Shown here: in pieces, positions 1-12,452 of the stretch | How positions within the stretch are numbered: the first letter of the stretch is position 1 | Layout: every line of letters begins with the position of its first letter | NCBI RefSeq assembly: GCF_019399895.1 | Contig: NC_091867.1 | Coordinates: forward strand, 4,402,001 to 4,466,000 | Length of the DNA: 64,000 bases | Direction of reading: 5' to 3' | Origin: Cardiocondyla obscurior | Lineage: Eukaryota; Arthropoda; Insecta; Hymenoptera; Formicidae | Position numbers and translations under genes: made by a program | The notes under the pieces: model-generated | What the model was told of the DNA's origin: nothing | Database searches by the model: none | What the model saw: only the letters and a program-made list of their open reading frames with translations

Positions 1-257
1 AATTCGTAAGCTGAATTTCGCGTACGTCCCTGTAGCCGTTTGGCTGCAAGTTTCACGAGTATGGACCGATAAATTTTCGGAAAATCCCGGCTATTAGCTT
101 GAAACAGGCGTCGGGCCGCACCCGCTACGTCGAGATAATTTGGCGTCGCCCGAGAGCGATAGAGTAAGGGCAAGGGAACGTGTACGAGGGATGACGACAA
201 TTCCCTAGGGTGAGAGAATAGACCGGAGTATACACCGGCGGAGAAGAAGCGATCGAA

Positions 258-260
<3 letters not shown>
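1..260. other. non-coding flank, left edge
   Basis: This is a moderately GC-rich, CpG-containing stretch ahead of the first microsatellite. Open frames here on the minus strand run straight through the GA repeat and are translated low-complexity, so they are not genes. Nothing else was recognised. Confidence 0.5.

Positions 261-330
<70 letters not shown>
261..330. repeat. (GA)35 microsatellite
   Basis: This is an uninterrupted GA dinucleotide run of 35 units. Read in the minus direction it gives Leu-Ser repeats in two overlapping open frames, which explains the apparent coding there. GA/CT tracts can bind GAGA-type factors in insects, but nothing nearby shows that this one does. Confidence 0.97.
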
Positions 331-333
<3 letters not shown>

Positions 334-1460
334 AAGAAGGCAACTGTTGGCTTCTTGCGAAAGCGTAGCTAGTAGTGCCAAAAGCCAATGGGATCCCGTG
401 CAGAATGCAACGAGGAGCATTTCTGGGCAACGGCCAGGAACGAAGGAGAGAATGGAGTAATCCAGGGTGTTGCCGTCAAAAGAGCCGGAAATGAGAGGTG
501 AAAAAGCGGGAAGCGGAACTGCGCGCTGCATTCGGGAGTGCATTTGAGCGAGGTCTACCTGAGCGCTAAGATCGTTGTTACAAGACGTGGTCTGAGGACT
601 GAAAGGTGCTACGGGGATTAACTCGCTCGCTAATGCCTGACTTTGTCTCGTCTCTAATTGAACCCGCGAAGGTCAATTTTTAATACCTCCCGAGGTCCCG
701 CACGTGCGCCGTCGTTCCGAGAGCGAAATCACGATTCTCTAATTGTACGTTGAACGGTACTAATTGTTAAAAATAGATAGCCTTCTGCCTTCTTCTTTTT
801 ATTTTTTTTTTTTTTTTATGGAAGAAAACGAGAGAAGGAGAGAGAATGAGAAAATGAGAATACTATTGCCGTACCGAAGTGCACGTGAAACGCATTTCTG
901 CTCGTTTCGCATGGAATTCCGTCTAGTAACGTGCGTATGTTCAAAACTCCTTCGTGCTTGCACTCCGTGATGCACTTCGTCTATTTATTCGAGCATGCTT
1001 TAGTTCATTCGCAGCCGATGCCGTCGCTATTGCGGAATAACTGCACGCGACGCGAGCTGCAAGATCGATCATGTTGAGAGATGGGATTTCGGGTTTCATA
1101 TTTTATTTTACCGTCTGCAATCCGGAATTTTGAATTATTTTATTACGTTACAGAATCTAATTCTTTAAAATTAAAATATAAACTGTAATACCTTATTTCA
1201 TGACTCATAATACGTAGCCAGGTGATTATAATAAAAAGAATTAGAATCTTTTATCTTGTAAAACTTTTAAATAAATGTTTTATAATAAAATACATTACGA
1301 ATTTTAATTCGTTATTATTACTATATTCTTCTACTTGCCTCTTTGTTACTTTTTTATTTAATACAAAATTTATACAACAGTATTTTTTATCTGATAAACT
1401 TTTAATACCGTTTCTTATAAAAGTTTAATTTAACTTGGGATAAATGTATTAATTTTCAAT
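331..1460. other. non-coding stretch
   Basis: CpG-rich sequence up to about 1,080 gives way to AT-rich sequence. It contains a T-rich tract near 796-818. Only short open frames of 70 codons or fewer were seen, with no recognisable motif. Confidence 0.5.
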
Positions 1461-1732
1461 AAACACGCGCACGTGTTCACAGCAGCCGCGCGCGAGCGGC
1501 GGTCAGTGGGCCCGACGACCGGCGGATTCGGTAGTTAAGCGCGTATTAACTATAGATCAGTACGCGGCGAAAAACATTTAGATATTTAGCTTTTCTACCT
1601 CATTGTAGTTTTTTTTTACCTCATGGACAATGAATTTTTTAATGACAATTTTATTTTTTGAATTATATACAATAATGACTAGACACTAGCTAATCACTAA
1701 ATAACAAATATTTTCACGTATACAAATATTAT
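1461..1732. repeat. dispersed repeat, copy 1 (partner at 28,598)
   Basis: A GC-rich head (starting AAACACGCGCACGTG) is followed by an AT-rich tail and aligns co-linearly with 28,598-28,890. Shared blocks include the CACGCGCACGTG start, the GCGCGTATTAACTA segment with a downstream inverted TACGCG, the TTTAGATATTTAGCTTTT-like stretch, ACCTCAT, ATGACAATTTTA and ATACAATAATG. There is no open frame of note, no clear terminal inverted repeat and no poly(A) tail. It is probably a non-autonomous mobile element or an old segmental copy; the class is undetermined. Confidence 0.7.
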
Positions 1733-2376
1733 CGCGTTTCCAGCGTACTCGTCGTTAATTTTAATCGTATAACCAAATGCGACGCATTTTACAAAGATCG
1801 TTTATTCACGACGAAATAGCACTGCTTTTATAACTCGCCCTTTCATAACAGGCGCATCGCATCATTCTTCTTTCGTATTGACGTGTCGCGCTGATGGACA
1901 CTGATTTAATCCCTAAAGCTCCCGATAGAATTGTTTTGCGCATGAACACTATGTATATTCCCGCAGATTATTTTTTCCCCCTGATTCTTTTTTTTTTTTT
2001 TTTGTTCTCTCGTGTGTACCGAAGTGATTATCAGATGTCAGAATATCATTAATCTTTCACATTCGAAACGAGAAGCGGCGTATTTGAATCCCAGCCCTCG
2101 GTGCAGAATATTAGCGGCAGCATTATTAATCCACAGCCTATAGCAGTACTCTCCACCGGAAAACACCTTGTTTTATATTTAAACTGGAGCATCATCGGAG
2201 AAATACTTTCGTATGTAAATCCGTCCGCTTTCCATTCGGACACGTTTGAACGCGTGTTTAAAGAAATAACTCTTCCAACATATACCTACTCAGCATCGGT
2301 CATTTATGCCTCGCGGCCAAATCCTCACGTACTGTCGAACGTTCCTCCCGTCATTCATTCATTTTTAAATAAAGTA
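1733..2376. other. non-coding stretch with chance open frames
   Basis: AT-rich sequence with a poly(T) tract near 1,988-2,003. Open frames on both strands at about 2,049-2,415 overlap each other and one begins with a non-ATG codon. Neither shows a family motif, so neither is called. Confidence 0.45.
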
Positions 2377-2502
2377 TTTTACGAATTTTTTTTCTCAACA
2401 AATCATATTTTTTAACGAATGTTTTTTCTCAAAAAATTTTATTTTTTAACGAATTTTTTTCTCGACAACTTTTATTTTTTAACGAATTTTTTTTTTAACG
2501 AA
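2377..2502. repeat. minisatellite, about 34-bp unit, 3 copies plus partial
   Basis: The pattern TTTAACGAAT, then a T run, CTCRACAA and an ATTTTATTTT-like segment recurs roughly every 34 bases with small length changes, followed by two shortened units (TTAACGAATTTT, TAACGAAAC). It is a degenerate AT-rich tandem repeat with no coding potential. Confidence 0.75.
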
Positions 2503-5500
2503 ACAAAAAGATAAATCTTTGTTAGTTGGAATTGTTCTATTTTTGCGGCAATCTCTTTCTCGTCAGTCGCGTCGTAAGTCTTCCCGGGAAGTGTGGATAT
2601 ACCGATAAGATATATCTCTCCTTCGCCGGGTAATCGATTGACCTTAAATCTCTCGCTAAACTTGTCCCTTATATTGCGGAATCGATTCCGAGAGAAAGAA
2701 ATAGATTTTCAACGTTATCTTATAAGTGATGCCGGATAATCGTATTCTCGTATACTCATTTCTGTACCGTGTTCCTCGCGGTTCTAGCAAACCTACCGGC
2801 GCGAGACGTAGTGCAACGAAAATGCGATATTACGTTTCGAAAGTTACATCCTGAAATCTCGTCTTTAAAGCGGATTGTATAATTAGCTTTATCAACTTTA
2901 TTTCGAAAGCGTGTATCAAGTTGTGTTCTTTAATAATCCAATTGCATATCATCAGATCTCACGCGTCAACGGCTACTGTAGATTGCATCGTATTTCCACG
3001 AATATACGAGACAAAGATAACGAGACGCTCGAGTAACGCAGTTCGCCGAGTGCGCGGAAATGACGTCTCGATGGAATTGTATTCTCCCGTCAGAGATATG
3101 CACGTTCTTATATTTGTTAAATCCGCAGGAAAAAAAAGTGTGCCGTGAACCTCCCCGTTACAGGGAAATGCTCAGCAACAAGTAGAACGGACTCCTCTCC
3201 TTCGGGTGGTTTTACGCGATACGCTTTGTCGCGATAATAATTACTTCAAAGTTAGAAACGCGAGCATTGTTTTAAATCAGTGGGAAGTCGTAATAAAAGA
3301 AATGCCAATAGTTATCGAAGAGAACGGAGTCGAAGTGGATTGCGAAACGTGACTTTATGTAAGAATCCTTTTCCGTTCTGTGGAAGGGTATCATTCCGCT
3401 TTAATTTCGCGAGACGTCCGCTCGTTGTCACGCGGTTCTCTCTTTTACAATATCCCACACCCTCATCGTGTGAGCGCACACATCCCGTTACGTCTGTAAT
3501 TTCGCGTATAAAGACCACCCCAAGTTACCGCAGCATCCCTCCCCAATTGCGGAGCGGCGGTGTCCAAACCAGCATACTCCAAACATACGAAACCGCGTTT
3601 CAAAGATATTTCAGGCGAATTCCCGGACAAACGGCAGTTGGCGGTGACACTTCGTGGTTACTCTGTTTTTTTTTTAGTTACCGTTCGGCGGGCATTTAGG
3701 CTAATTGCGCCGCCGCCACGACCGAAATACGGTGTATCAACTGCGATCGGATCGTTGCGATCGTGCGGGCGGATATATCCGGAGAGTTTGCAATCGCAAA
3801 CAAGCGTATGCACTTGCACCCATGGGCTTCCCGCAGAGAAGGGAATAGGCGACCGATAGCGGCGGCGCGACGTAATAGGGTGTCAACCTCCTCCTGCCGG
3901 AGTTGCAACGCTTGTTCGAGCACCACTCCCCGTCTGGCTAAAATTATTTTCTTGCGTCCCGGAGACGCCTTTTGAAAAGACGAACTTTCTGACAGCGACG
4001 GCAACCTAACGAAGGGCCGAACTTTCACGGAGACAAGACTTCCACGGCGCGCGAGCCGCGCCCGAGCCACGCCGCGTTTTACAACGTAAGGACGATGTAA
4101 TCTTTTTCTTTTTTTTCTTTCTTTCTTTTTTTTTTTCTCCTCTTTTTCTCTTGCCGACAGAATCTCCAATCTCGACGGAATTCCGTATAAAATTCCGAAA
4201 AAAAACTACGCTTACGGGTATTCAAAATTTACGCGAATGGTAGTCCTGTATTCCGCGTCGCGTCCGACATTTTTTATCGGCGGTATTTTGCTTGTCAAAA
4301 ATTGTGATGTTATTACAGTGGACTGAGTTCCAATGGATTTGTGCTGCCTATGCTCGCATTGTGCTACCATTTCATGTCAAATTAGCGTTGTCGAATAAAT
4401 TTAATTTTTTTTTTCTCCCTCCTTTTTATGAAAAATTGCGTCGCCGCGCGGGTTATCGAGTTACGATTAAAACTGCTGCAACTATTTTTCACGGCGTGAC
4501 ATGTAAAGCGCTTTCGTAATGGTTGATACGATAACGTTTATGTATACACGAGCGATCGAGGGATATAACGAATTGCTGTTTGGCATTCCAGTGTATTGCG
4601 ATCCGGTTAGCATGAACGAATTTTTCTTTTAATAGGGGACGCCGAGTCGAGTGATAGAAGTATATATTTGTGGATTTTTCGCTCTAGTATACAGGCAGTT
4701 TTACGGGATAGGGGGGCTTTTGCATATTGTCGACAAATGCTTGAAAGTATAAAAATTCCAAACGTACAAATATCAATAGCGCATGCATACACGATCTCCC
4801 ATCGATTCGCATATGCGGGCATTTCTACGGCATTACATTTGATGTTATGCATCGCGCTCGTGGATCTCCATATCGCTGTATGGTATCCGCGGCTATCGAT
4901 ACACGCGATTCATATCGATGGCGCTTTGCCTATCACGTTGAGTGTCTTGTTTACGAGCACTTTGCCCGCTCTTGAATCTCGTTAACTTGGATATTACCGC
5001 GGCGCTAATGTAGAGCACGTCTTGCAGTAAAGTTATGCCAGTATCTTGAATGCGCACGCTGCCCCGTAAGCGCTTCCGATCGCTTAACTTTTGATGCATA
5101 TACGTGTCTTACTGGCTAATGGATTCCACGCTTGCATTACTCGTGATCGATACAGTTGAACGAACGTATTGCTGCTCATGAACCGGTAATCTGTGACGAG
5201 ATATATGGTATTCGGTCTCGATAGAAGTTCCCCGTAATCTTTTATTATTTAATACTCATGTAGATAATAGTAAAAGTATTTTTCTGCATCACATTAATTA
5301 TAACAAACGATACGAGAAAGTCAGGCGTTAATGAATTACATGGCGGAGAACTAGAACGGCGCGAAAACGTAATCTGGTCGCAACTGTAATTAAGACAGTT
5401 GTTTTTAATTATTTCAATTCTAAAAAAAAAAAATAAAGCTCGCGCATGTTCGTGGCACATTGTACAGCTCGTGGGCAAACGTTGCAAATAAACTTTATTC

Positions 5501-8500
5501 ACGGCATTGTTAATAACAAAAAAGCGATATTAAGTTTCGTTTTAATTTCCACAATAAAGCCGCATATAAAACCGAAAGATCCTCGGGCAACTCGCTCCGC
5601 GGTGCCCCCGCCAAGAAGTAGCAAGATGTAATTAGATTCATTAAAACTAACTCCACGGGGCCGTTCATAACCGTAATATTTCGGGGAGTGACGGTTCATT
5701 CCTCAGTGAAATTGAATTACTTCGACATAAATAATTGAAAGGACACCGGTACTTTTTTAATTCTCAGATTTAGTTTTATAGTGCTATTGGCATCGCAATT
5801 GCTATTTAAAATGTGTCCACGAGAATGTATTAAGTACTAAAAACAAAAAAGGAAAGTAAACTAAGTTTTTTAATTCTTTTCACCACAACGCGCCCATAAA
5901 ACATTACCGTCGTTGAAAGAGGATGTAATATCAGTAAATTACCTAAAAAATCGAGAAGCCATACCAAGTATTGCAAAATAAATTAATATAAATTGTAAAA
6001 TATTTTGTTCGAAGTGCGCGTTTCAAATTGATTATTATTGAATGAACAATTAATGTACTTTAATTAAATTATTCGAGTCGATAGATCTTGTTACTTTGTA
6101 CTCTTAATTTTAAAATAATAGGCAATTAATATTTTTATTTTGCTCCAAGTCTTTTTCATGAATGAATCGTGTGAAATATCATTAAATAAAAATTTATTGG
6201 CTCGATACGGTAATTATTCTTGTGCAAACAACATTAATTGAATATTAATTAAGTCAATCGTCGCGCAATAGGACTCAAGCTAAAAAAAAGAAACAGTTTA
6301 ACATGATGCGAGAGAAGTGGGACTGTGGCTTGAAATTAAATTAGAAAACGTTTGTAGAATTTAAGTTTCTACTAAATCGGATACAATCCGATTGATTCTG
6401 GTGTATCGAGTAATGGAAAACGGACAATGAATCTCTCGATTCACCTTCCTCTTTCGACAAATGTAGGTAGAATTCAAGGCTTTCTTGCCGTTTTACAGCA
6501 TTAACGTAAACGTTCCGGTCCGATGGTGCAATATCAAACGAAACAAGTTCCGGTAAATTTAACACTGTCTGAGAATATTAAATGTGTAGGAATCAATATC
6601 TAAAAATTTTTGCATCAGACATTACTTTATTAAACGAAAAGAGAAGCTGTATCATCAGTAACCGAAGCGAGAATTATGCAAGTAATATTATTCTTCGGCA
6701 CGAAAATAAAGTAAAACAGCTGTCGAATAATTATAATTCTCTGTAGTAATACTTTAAAATAAATAAAATTAAATAATGCATTATCTATGATTTCATCTTA
6801 AGTCATGCAAATTGCAATCCCGTACATAAATACGTCAAATATGGAATTCATTATGTAAATCTGGAAATTCTGAACTTAGATTTGGAATTGAATTTTGAGC
6901 TGAACAGAATCCCCGGCCCGAAGGGATTGCCATATTAATTACAACGAGTTAAGTTTACCGCGGTTTAAAGAATTAATAATTCCCCAAGCCGCGCGAAAAG
7001 TTATCGGCTAAGTATTCATCATGCAAAATAAATTCAGCGAGAAATAAAGTGCGCTCCCGCGATCGATCTAATCGAGCGATAAATCAGCACTCGTTTAATT
7101 TCTGGTTTTGACGTATTTTCTCTCAAGAGTTTTCTCAATAAACTGCGTTTTAGTTTCCTCCGCCTGCCTGCCTGCTGTTTTGTTCTACTTGCGTTTCGCC
7201 CATGCTTACAACTACAATTACCGGCTAATGACTGGAATACGTGGAATCGATACTGAAAATATACGAGCCGCTCGGCGTACGAGCCGAATCACAATGCGCT
7301 GAACTTCTATGTTATCTCGCCTCGAATTTCGAGACCGCGTGTGCTCATAAAATTAACAGGATAATGTATGAAGTAAACAATTGTTTGTACATCTTCCGGT
7401 ATTCAATTTTACGCAATTTTACACACGGTAACCGCTAATTTGATACGGATATTCACATATGCTCTAAAATTCTACATATAGTGACATCATTTACATGTAT
7501 TTGTATTTGAACATTTCTAAAATACACATTGGTGCATTTTATATAATTATAATGTGATTATTTGTCGGGGATATTTCTCGTAGTCTGCGATGTGTTTAAA
7601 CTAATGTAATGAGCTCATTGTAGACGGTATGATGGTTGAGGGTGTTAGCGGTGTACAAACACAGATACGATGCAATTGATTCCGATACTATTTACTGTAC
7701 TACCACTTCCTGCACTTCGTATTTGAAAATGCAGAGATACCGTATTGTGCGCCATGTATGCACCGTCGAGGCACTAAAGGTAATAGGGTATACCTGGGCT
7801 TCATAATAGCTTTGAGATTGTTGCATCTGCGAAATTTACCGGAATTGGGCATGCACTTAAGAAGCATATCGGTACGCAGGTGTACGACGTAAAAGATTTC
7901 CAAAATTATTTTGCCAACATTATTAACTCCCTAAAGAAAATTTCATGCGAAATGCGACCACGAGAATAACGACAGTATCGTTCTTTCTTTAGTTCCTCGA
8001 GAAATTTGAAAGCGCTTTTTGGCATTTGGCACGATCTCAATTTAGCGTCTTTTTAATATCTAGTTTTAATTTCAGAAATAAAAAGAGATCACGTGAAAAA
8101 TAAAAGAGGAATAAATTTAAAGAGCAGGGTAATAGTCGGACGAGCCGGAGTGCTTTTTCACTTGAAAATTTACGGACTAAAAACGTCAATCGAGCAGACG
8201 CACTTATGTAATAAATAATTTAATTTTTTTTAACTCAACTTTTTGTAATATTTGGATATGATTATTGTGCAGGGTTTTTAATGTACTTTTTTTTTTTAAA
8301 TGTCTAGCTAGTATTGTGACATTATTTTCTTCTTCATACACTATCTTATAAATGTTCCAACAAGAATCTCTTTCATTTTTAATAGAAAACAGCAATATAA
8401 AATTACAAAAATCACAAAATAAAAACGTTCAGTCAATTGGAAAGTTTCTCCATTAAAGATGAAAGAAAAATATATCTTACATGTACTTTTGCGTTGTCGT

Positions 8501-9627
8501 CTTTGTTCAATGTTACAAAGTTTTAGAATTGCAATCAGCTTTATCGTATTATATGTAAATTATAATATCGCAAAAGATAAAAATAACTATAATTATTTAT
8601 AATAATTTCTGCATCAGTCTAACATTAAATAAATTATTATGCAATATATGAGTTACGCTTCTGCATTTTCAGTTGTAAAATATTGCAAATTAGTTAAATT
8701 TGACGAAAAACAGGATAGCGAGAGGCAATCTTGCACATATTTTCCTTTATACGCGCCTTAATAGGTTTTTGTATCCGAGTGTTTTGTAGCACAAGCTCAC
8801 AAGATAATAAAAGGATTCTTTTACTCTCCCTTTAAATCTCCTTTATTTTTTAATCCCGTTCGTAGTTTGCGATTAACGTTTACAGATAAACATAATGTTT
8901 TACACGAGTTAATTAATAAAAATTTAACAGATCACCCTCGTTACATTTCGTCATTACGTTTTACATTTAATTAAGAGATCTCGATTGTAGCAAGTGCAGT
9001 CGTTATCATTGGCGCTTCAAGCTGAATACCTTGTTAGAGAAGCATATAGCGTCATATCTTAGCTGCTCTAGAAAGCATTACAGTAGCAGTATCTTAATTA
9101 ACGCCGAGATGCCGCGTGAGATGCGAATTCCTTTCACAAGAATTTATCTTCTGCGACAAATCGCGTCGCTAAACTATGTCAGACAGCATCTTGCACCGAG
9201 CTATCGTTCGCCACGTCATGGTAACCATCGTTTATGCATTAATCAAGTTTTCGATCAACAAGTTCTTGAGCAACTTGTTGCTGTCATGCGACGACTATTT
9301 TACGCGTCAATTATTACAGTAAATTATTAGACTCTTGCTCGCGCATCCGACGAAATAATACAATTTTTTTTCGTAAAATGTAATTAGATCTTTCACGCAG
9401 CGCAAGATACGTAAGAGCCGCTAGCGCGAGTTGCTTCTGGAAAAGAAACACGTACACGAGGGAATATGTTCCCGAAAGTTATCTCGACTACGTTTACCGA
9501 GCGTTTTACATTAACCCGCAATATAAGTTTCTTTCTGACGTAATTAAAAGAGAAAATCAACGTTAAAGGGAGCACTGTAAGGAATTGCACACTTCTTCAA
9601 TAACCAAGTCCTTTAGCTTTTGTTTTG

Positions 9628-9658
<31 letters not shown>

Positions 9659-12413
9659 AAACGATCGAGAGAAAGAGAGATAAGGCGAATAAGCGCGCTA
9701 CAAAGTGCGAGCGCATGCAAGTCAGAAAACGAAAAAAGCGGGGAACAGGTCAAAACGTAGCTCAGCGTGACGGAGGACCTAAAGTCAGCTACGAGCGTGA
9801 CTTACCGAGCGAACGAGGTCGCGACTACACCCACTTGCGTGCCCGCCGCTTTCATTGTCACCCTCCACATGCAAATTGTAAATCGAGCGGCGTGTACGTC
9901 TCCGTATTAATCTCCGAGGTATCGGCTGCGCGAGAGAGCATAATCGTGTCGTATCTTCATTTGATCCGTGAAGTTTCTCGCCTCTCAAGTTGAGATTGTA
10001 AGCCGTTAAGCAAGTGCCCGGGGTTCGACGTGATGACGCGGGGAACCCACCCTCGCTACCCTATCTATCCATCTTTCGTGTCATCCGCTCTTATTATACC
10101 GTGTGACCGTTCGGATAAAATGTTTCACAATTTTATCTGACGGCGGCTAACGGCGGCGGAAAGACGGATAACGTTAACACGTACCTCTTCCTGCGGCAAG
10201 AAGTTCTCTATTTCTATCGCTTTGACGAATGTTAAAAGTTTCCTCGGGGGTGCGATTCCCAAAGGGTGGTAATCGATACGATCCTCCCTCCCGGCGGTAA
10301 TATTCGACGCAATGGATGTTACCGTCAACCAGCGTGACATATACACGTCGTAACGCAATTTTTCTTTCCGATTTGTTCCAGGTAAGTCCGTATGCCGATG
10401 CTTGTTTGATACTCGGTACTCGGTGTCCACGGAACTGCTCCGCCTATATAGGTAAAGTATTCAATGCCGAAAAGGAAAATGCAGCTTGAAACAGCACAAT
10501 GCTCGACAAATATTTTTAACTTCCTACTTATTAAAGCTTTGGTGATAATATTAATTTCCCGTAGAAAATTAAATTTAGAAAGATATATTCCGCGTATCTC
10601 TGTGCTCGAAAACATCGTTAATCGTATGAAATACATTCAATATGCGCACCGTAGGCATTCGGCGGGGGATTCAGCGTCATATTTGCGTTGCCTTATGAAA
10701 TCATTTTCATTAATGCCGCACATATTTGCACGGGGTGTACCAATATTAATGATTTGTCCGTTCCAAATGTGTTTCTTTGTGTAAGTGAATTAAAATCGTA
10801 ATTACATCTTTAATCGCGTTGCTGCAAACGTACGTTATTTGCCGTTTACGACTTTTGAGAGATTTATTATATGCATACAAATGCGGAGATGTGTTTTCGT
10901 TGGTTTATGCGCTCGGAAAAATTCGTTGGTTAGTATTCCGCGGCTAAATGAAGCTGTATGCAGACATTCACGGCGAATTGCACCACGCGAATGCGAATTG
11001 TGCGGCACATGCAAGCGGAGGGCGCTTTCATTTTGGTATTCTCATTGAGCCTTGCGATCGATATTTAGTAATATTTGTTTGGGCCGTTGTGCCAACGAGA
11101 GAATTGGATATAACCCGCAACTATTGACGTTTAACCAGCGCAATATTAAAAAAAAAATTTATATCTAATAAATATTTAAATATATATATATATATACATA
11201 TGTATTTTTAACGTGATATATTTATCAACGTTATTATTGCTTGCCTCCTGGTTCGTAATTAGCAGATACTTAATATGCTCATGATACCCCTCTGAATATA
11301 TTTAGCCGTAATAGACTTTAAAACAAAAATTTAATGAACGCTTTTGTGCGAGCTTTCAACCTTATTATAACGTTATCGTTTGACGTCAACTTTAATAAAA
11401 GATACGTCCTTGCGCAATATTTTCTATGTCCGAAGGAAAGAGAGAAAAAAAAGGGGGGGTTGCACCGATCAATAAAACGTGTGTGCACGCGTCTATTTTC
11501 CAATTATCCCCAAAAGCACACGTTCTGATTAACGTGTGCCGCGAAAACAAATCATTATTCGTTATCGATTACGAGGCGCTATGAATTAATTGCGCTATAT
11601 TTGATTGTGCTTCCGCGTGATGTTTCAACATTTTAGCACGGAAGTTTTCGTAACACTACGACGATATTCTCAGCGGGCCTTCCCTTCGCATAATCCCCGC
11701 CGGTTTTCCGCATTGTAGATACTTTTTGTCCCTGTTGACCTGCATAATGCTCGAAGTGAAAATTGCCCCTGTTTCGCTCGTCGGGCGCAAGTGGATCGCG
11801 CGCGAAGTGGACGATATTGGCTTAAAGTTTAAAGTAGCGATCGAAGCAGGGGCAAACACACGAGAGCGTGGCTCACTCGGTGCACCCTGCGCCCGCACGG
11901 CTCTTTGTGAGAGACGATGCGAAGTAATTAAAAGTCGATACGAACCCAGTGGCCTGCTCCAGTCCTTTCTTCACTCTGTTTTCCGTACACGTACCCTTTT
12001 TCTATCCCGTCCGTGCCGCCTACGCATGCCAGTCAACCCCGGCTATCAGCAGGGAAACATTCGTGCTTTAAGCGGCTTACAAGAACGCGTGGTTACTAAA
12101 TCTACTTTTGTTTGGTTTTTAGATTGGTTTGTCGTTAGCCCCCTTAAGCGCGCCGGCTGATACGCGGATTAATCTATGTGAAAGTAATAGCGTAGCAAAT
12201 ACAGCTTGTTTTCCTTTTATCACGTTATCGCTTTAACGTGCAGCGCCGGTGTCATGAACGTGCCGCACCAAGAAACTACCTCCCGCAGATAATTAATATT
12301 TGTAACTCCAGACAGTTTCCATTAAATTCTCTTTGAATAATAATAATGTTAATGCTTTAATTCGTTCTCTGTGAATATCGTTTGTAATTTCTGTACGTTC
12401 GTTAAATTTTTTG

Positions 12414-12414
<1 letters not shown>
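2503..12414. other. long non-coding stretch, no gene recognised
   Basis: AT-rich sequence alternates with CpG-rich patches at about 3.3-4.1 kb and 9.7-10.0 kb. Pyrimidine tracts lie at 4,101-4,151, and a 26-base T run at 9,628-9,653. Open frames in the CpG-rich patches (up to 157 codons, 3,696-4,169 minus) are Arg/Lys-rich, overlap frames on the other strand, and look like a by-product of low stop-codon density. A frame at 4,668-4,985 has a less biased composition but begins with TTG and matches nothing I know. The stretch may be intergenic or a large intron. Confidence 0.5.
11747..12160 (+). CDS. unassigned open frame, 137 codons (weak candidate)
   Basis: An ATG-started frame stays open for 137 codons in moderately GC-rich sequence. 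The first part (MLEVKIAPVSLVGRKW) has a balanced composition; the middle is Cys/Arg-rich and the end (STFVWFLDWFVVSPLK) is hydrophobic and aromatic. No domain, signal peptide or splice-flanked structure was recognised. No polyadenylation signal was identified near its end. It may simply be a long chance frame, and it overlaps a minus-strand frame at its 5' end. It is listed because it is among the longer ATG-initiated frames in the window. Confidence 0.1.
   Translation: MLEVKIAPVSLVGRKWIAREVDDIGLKFKVAIEAGANTRERGSLGAPCARTALCERRCEVIKSRYEPSGLLQSFLHSVFRTRTLFLSRPCRLRMPVNPGYQQGNIRALSGLQERVVTKSTFVWFLDWFVVSPLKRAG

Positions 12415-12448
<34 letters not shown>
12415..12448. repeat. (CA)n microsatellite
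   Basis: About 16-17 consecutive AC units run into a short TATA stretch. It is a simple sequence repeat with no coding content. Confidence 0.95.

Positions 12449-12452
<4 letters not shown>

Noticed and set aside
3696..4169. Minus-strand open frame of 157 codons
   Set aside because: It begins in a Lys/Glu tract translated from a pyrimidine-rich run and continues as Arg/Ala-rich sequence with no recognised domain. Plus-strand frames overlap it.
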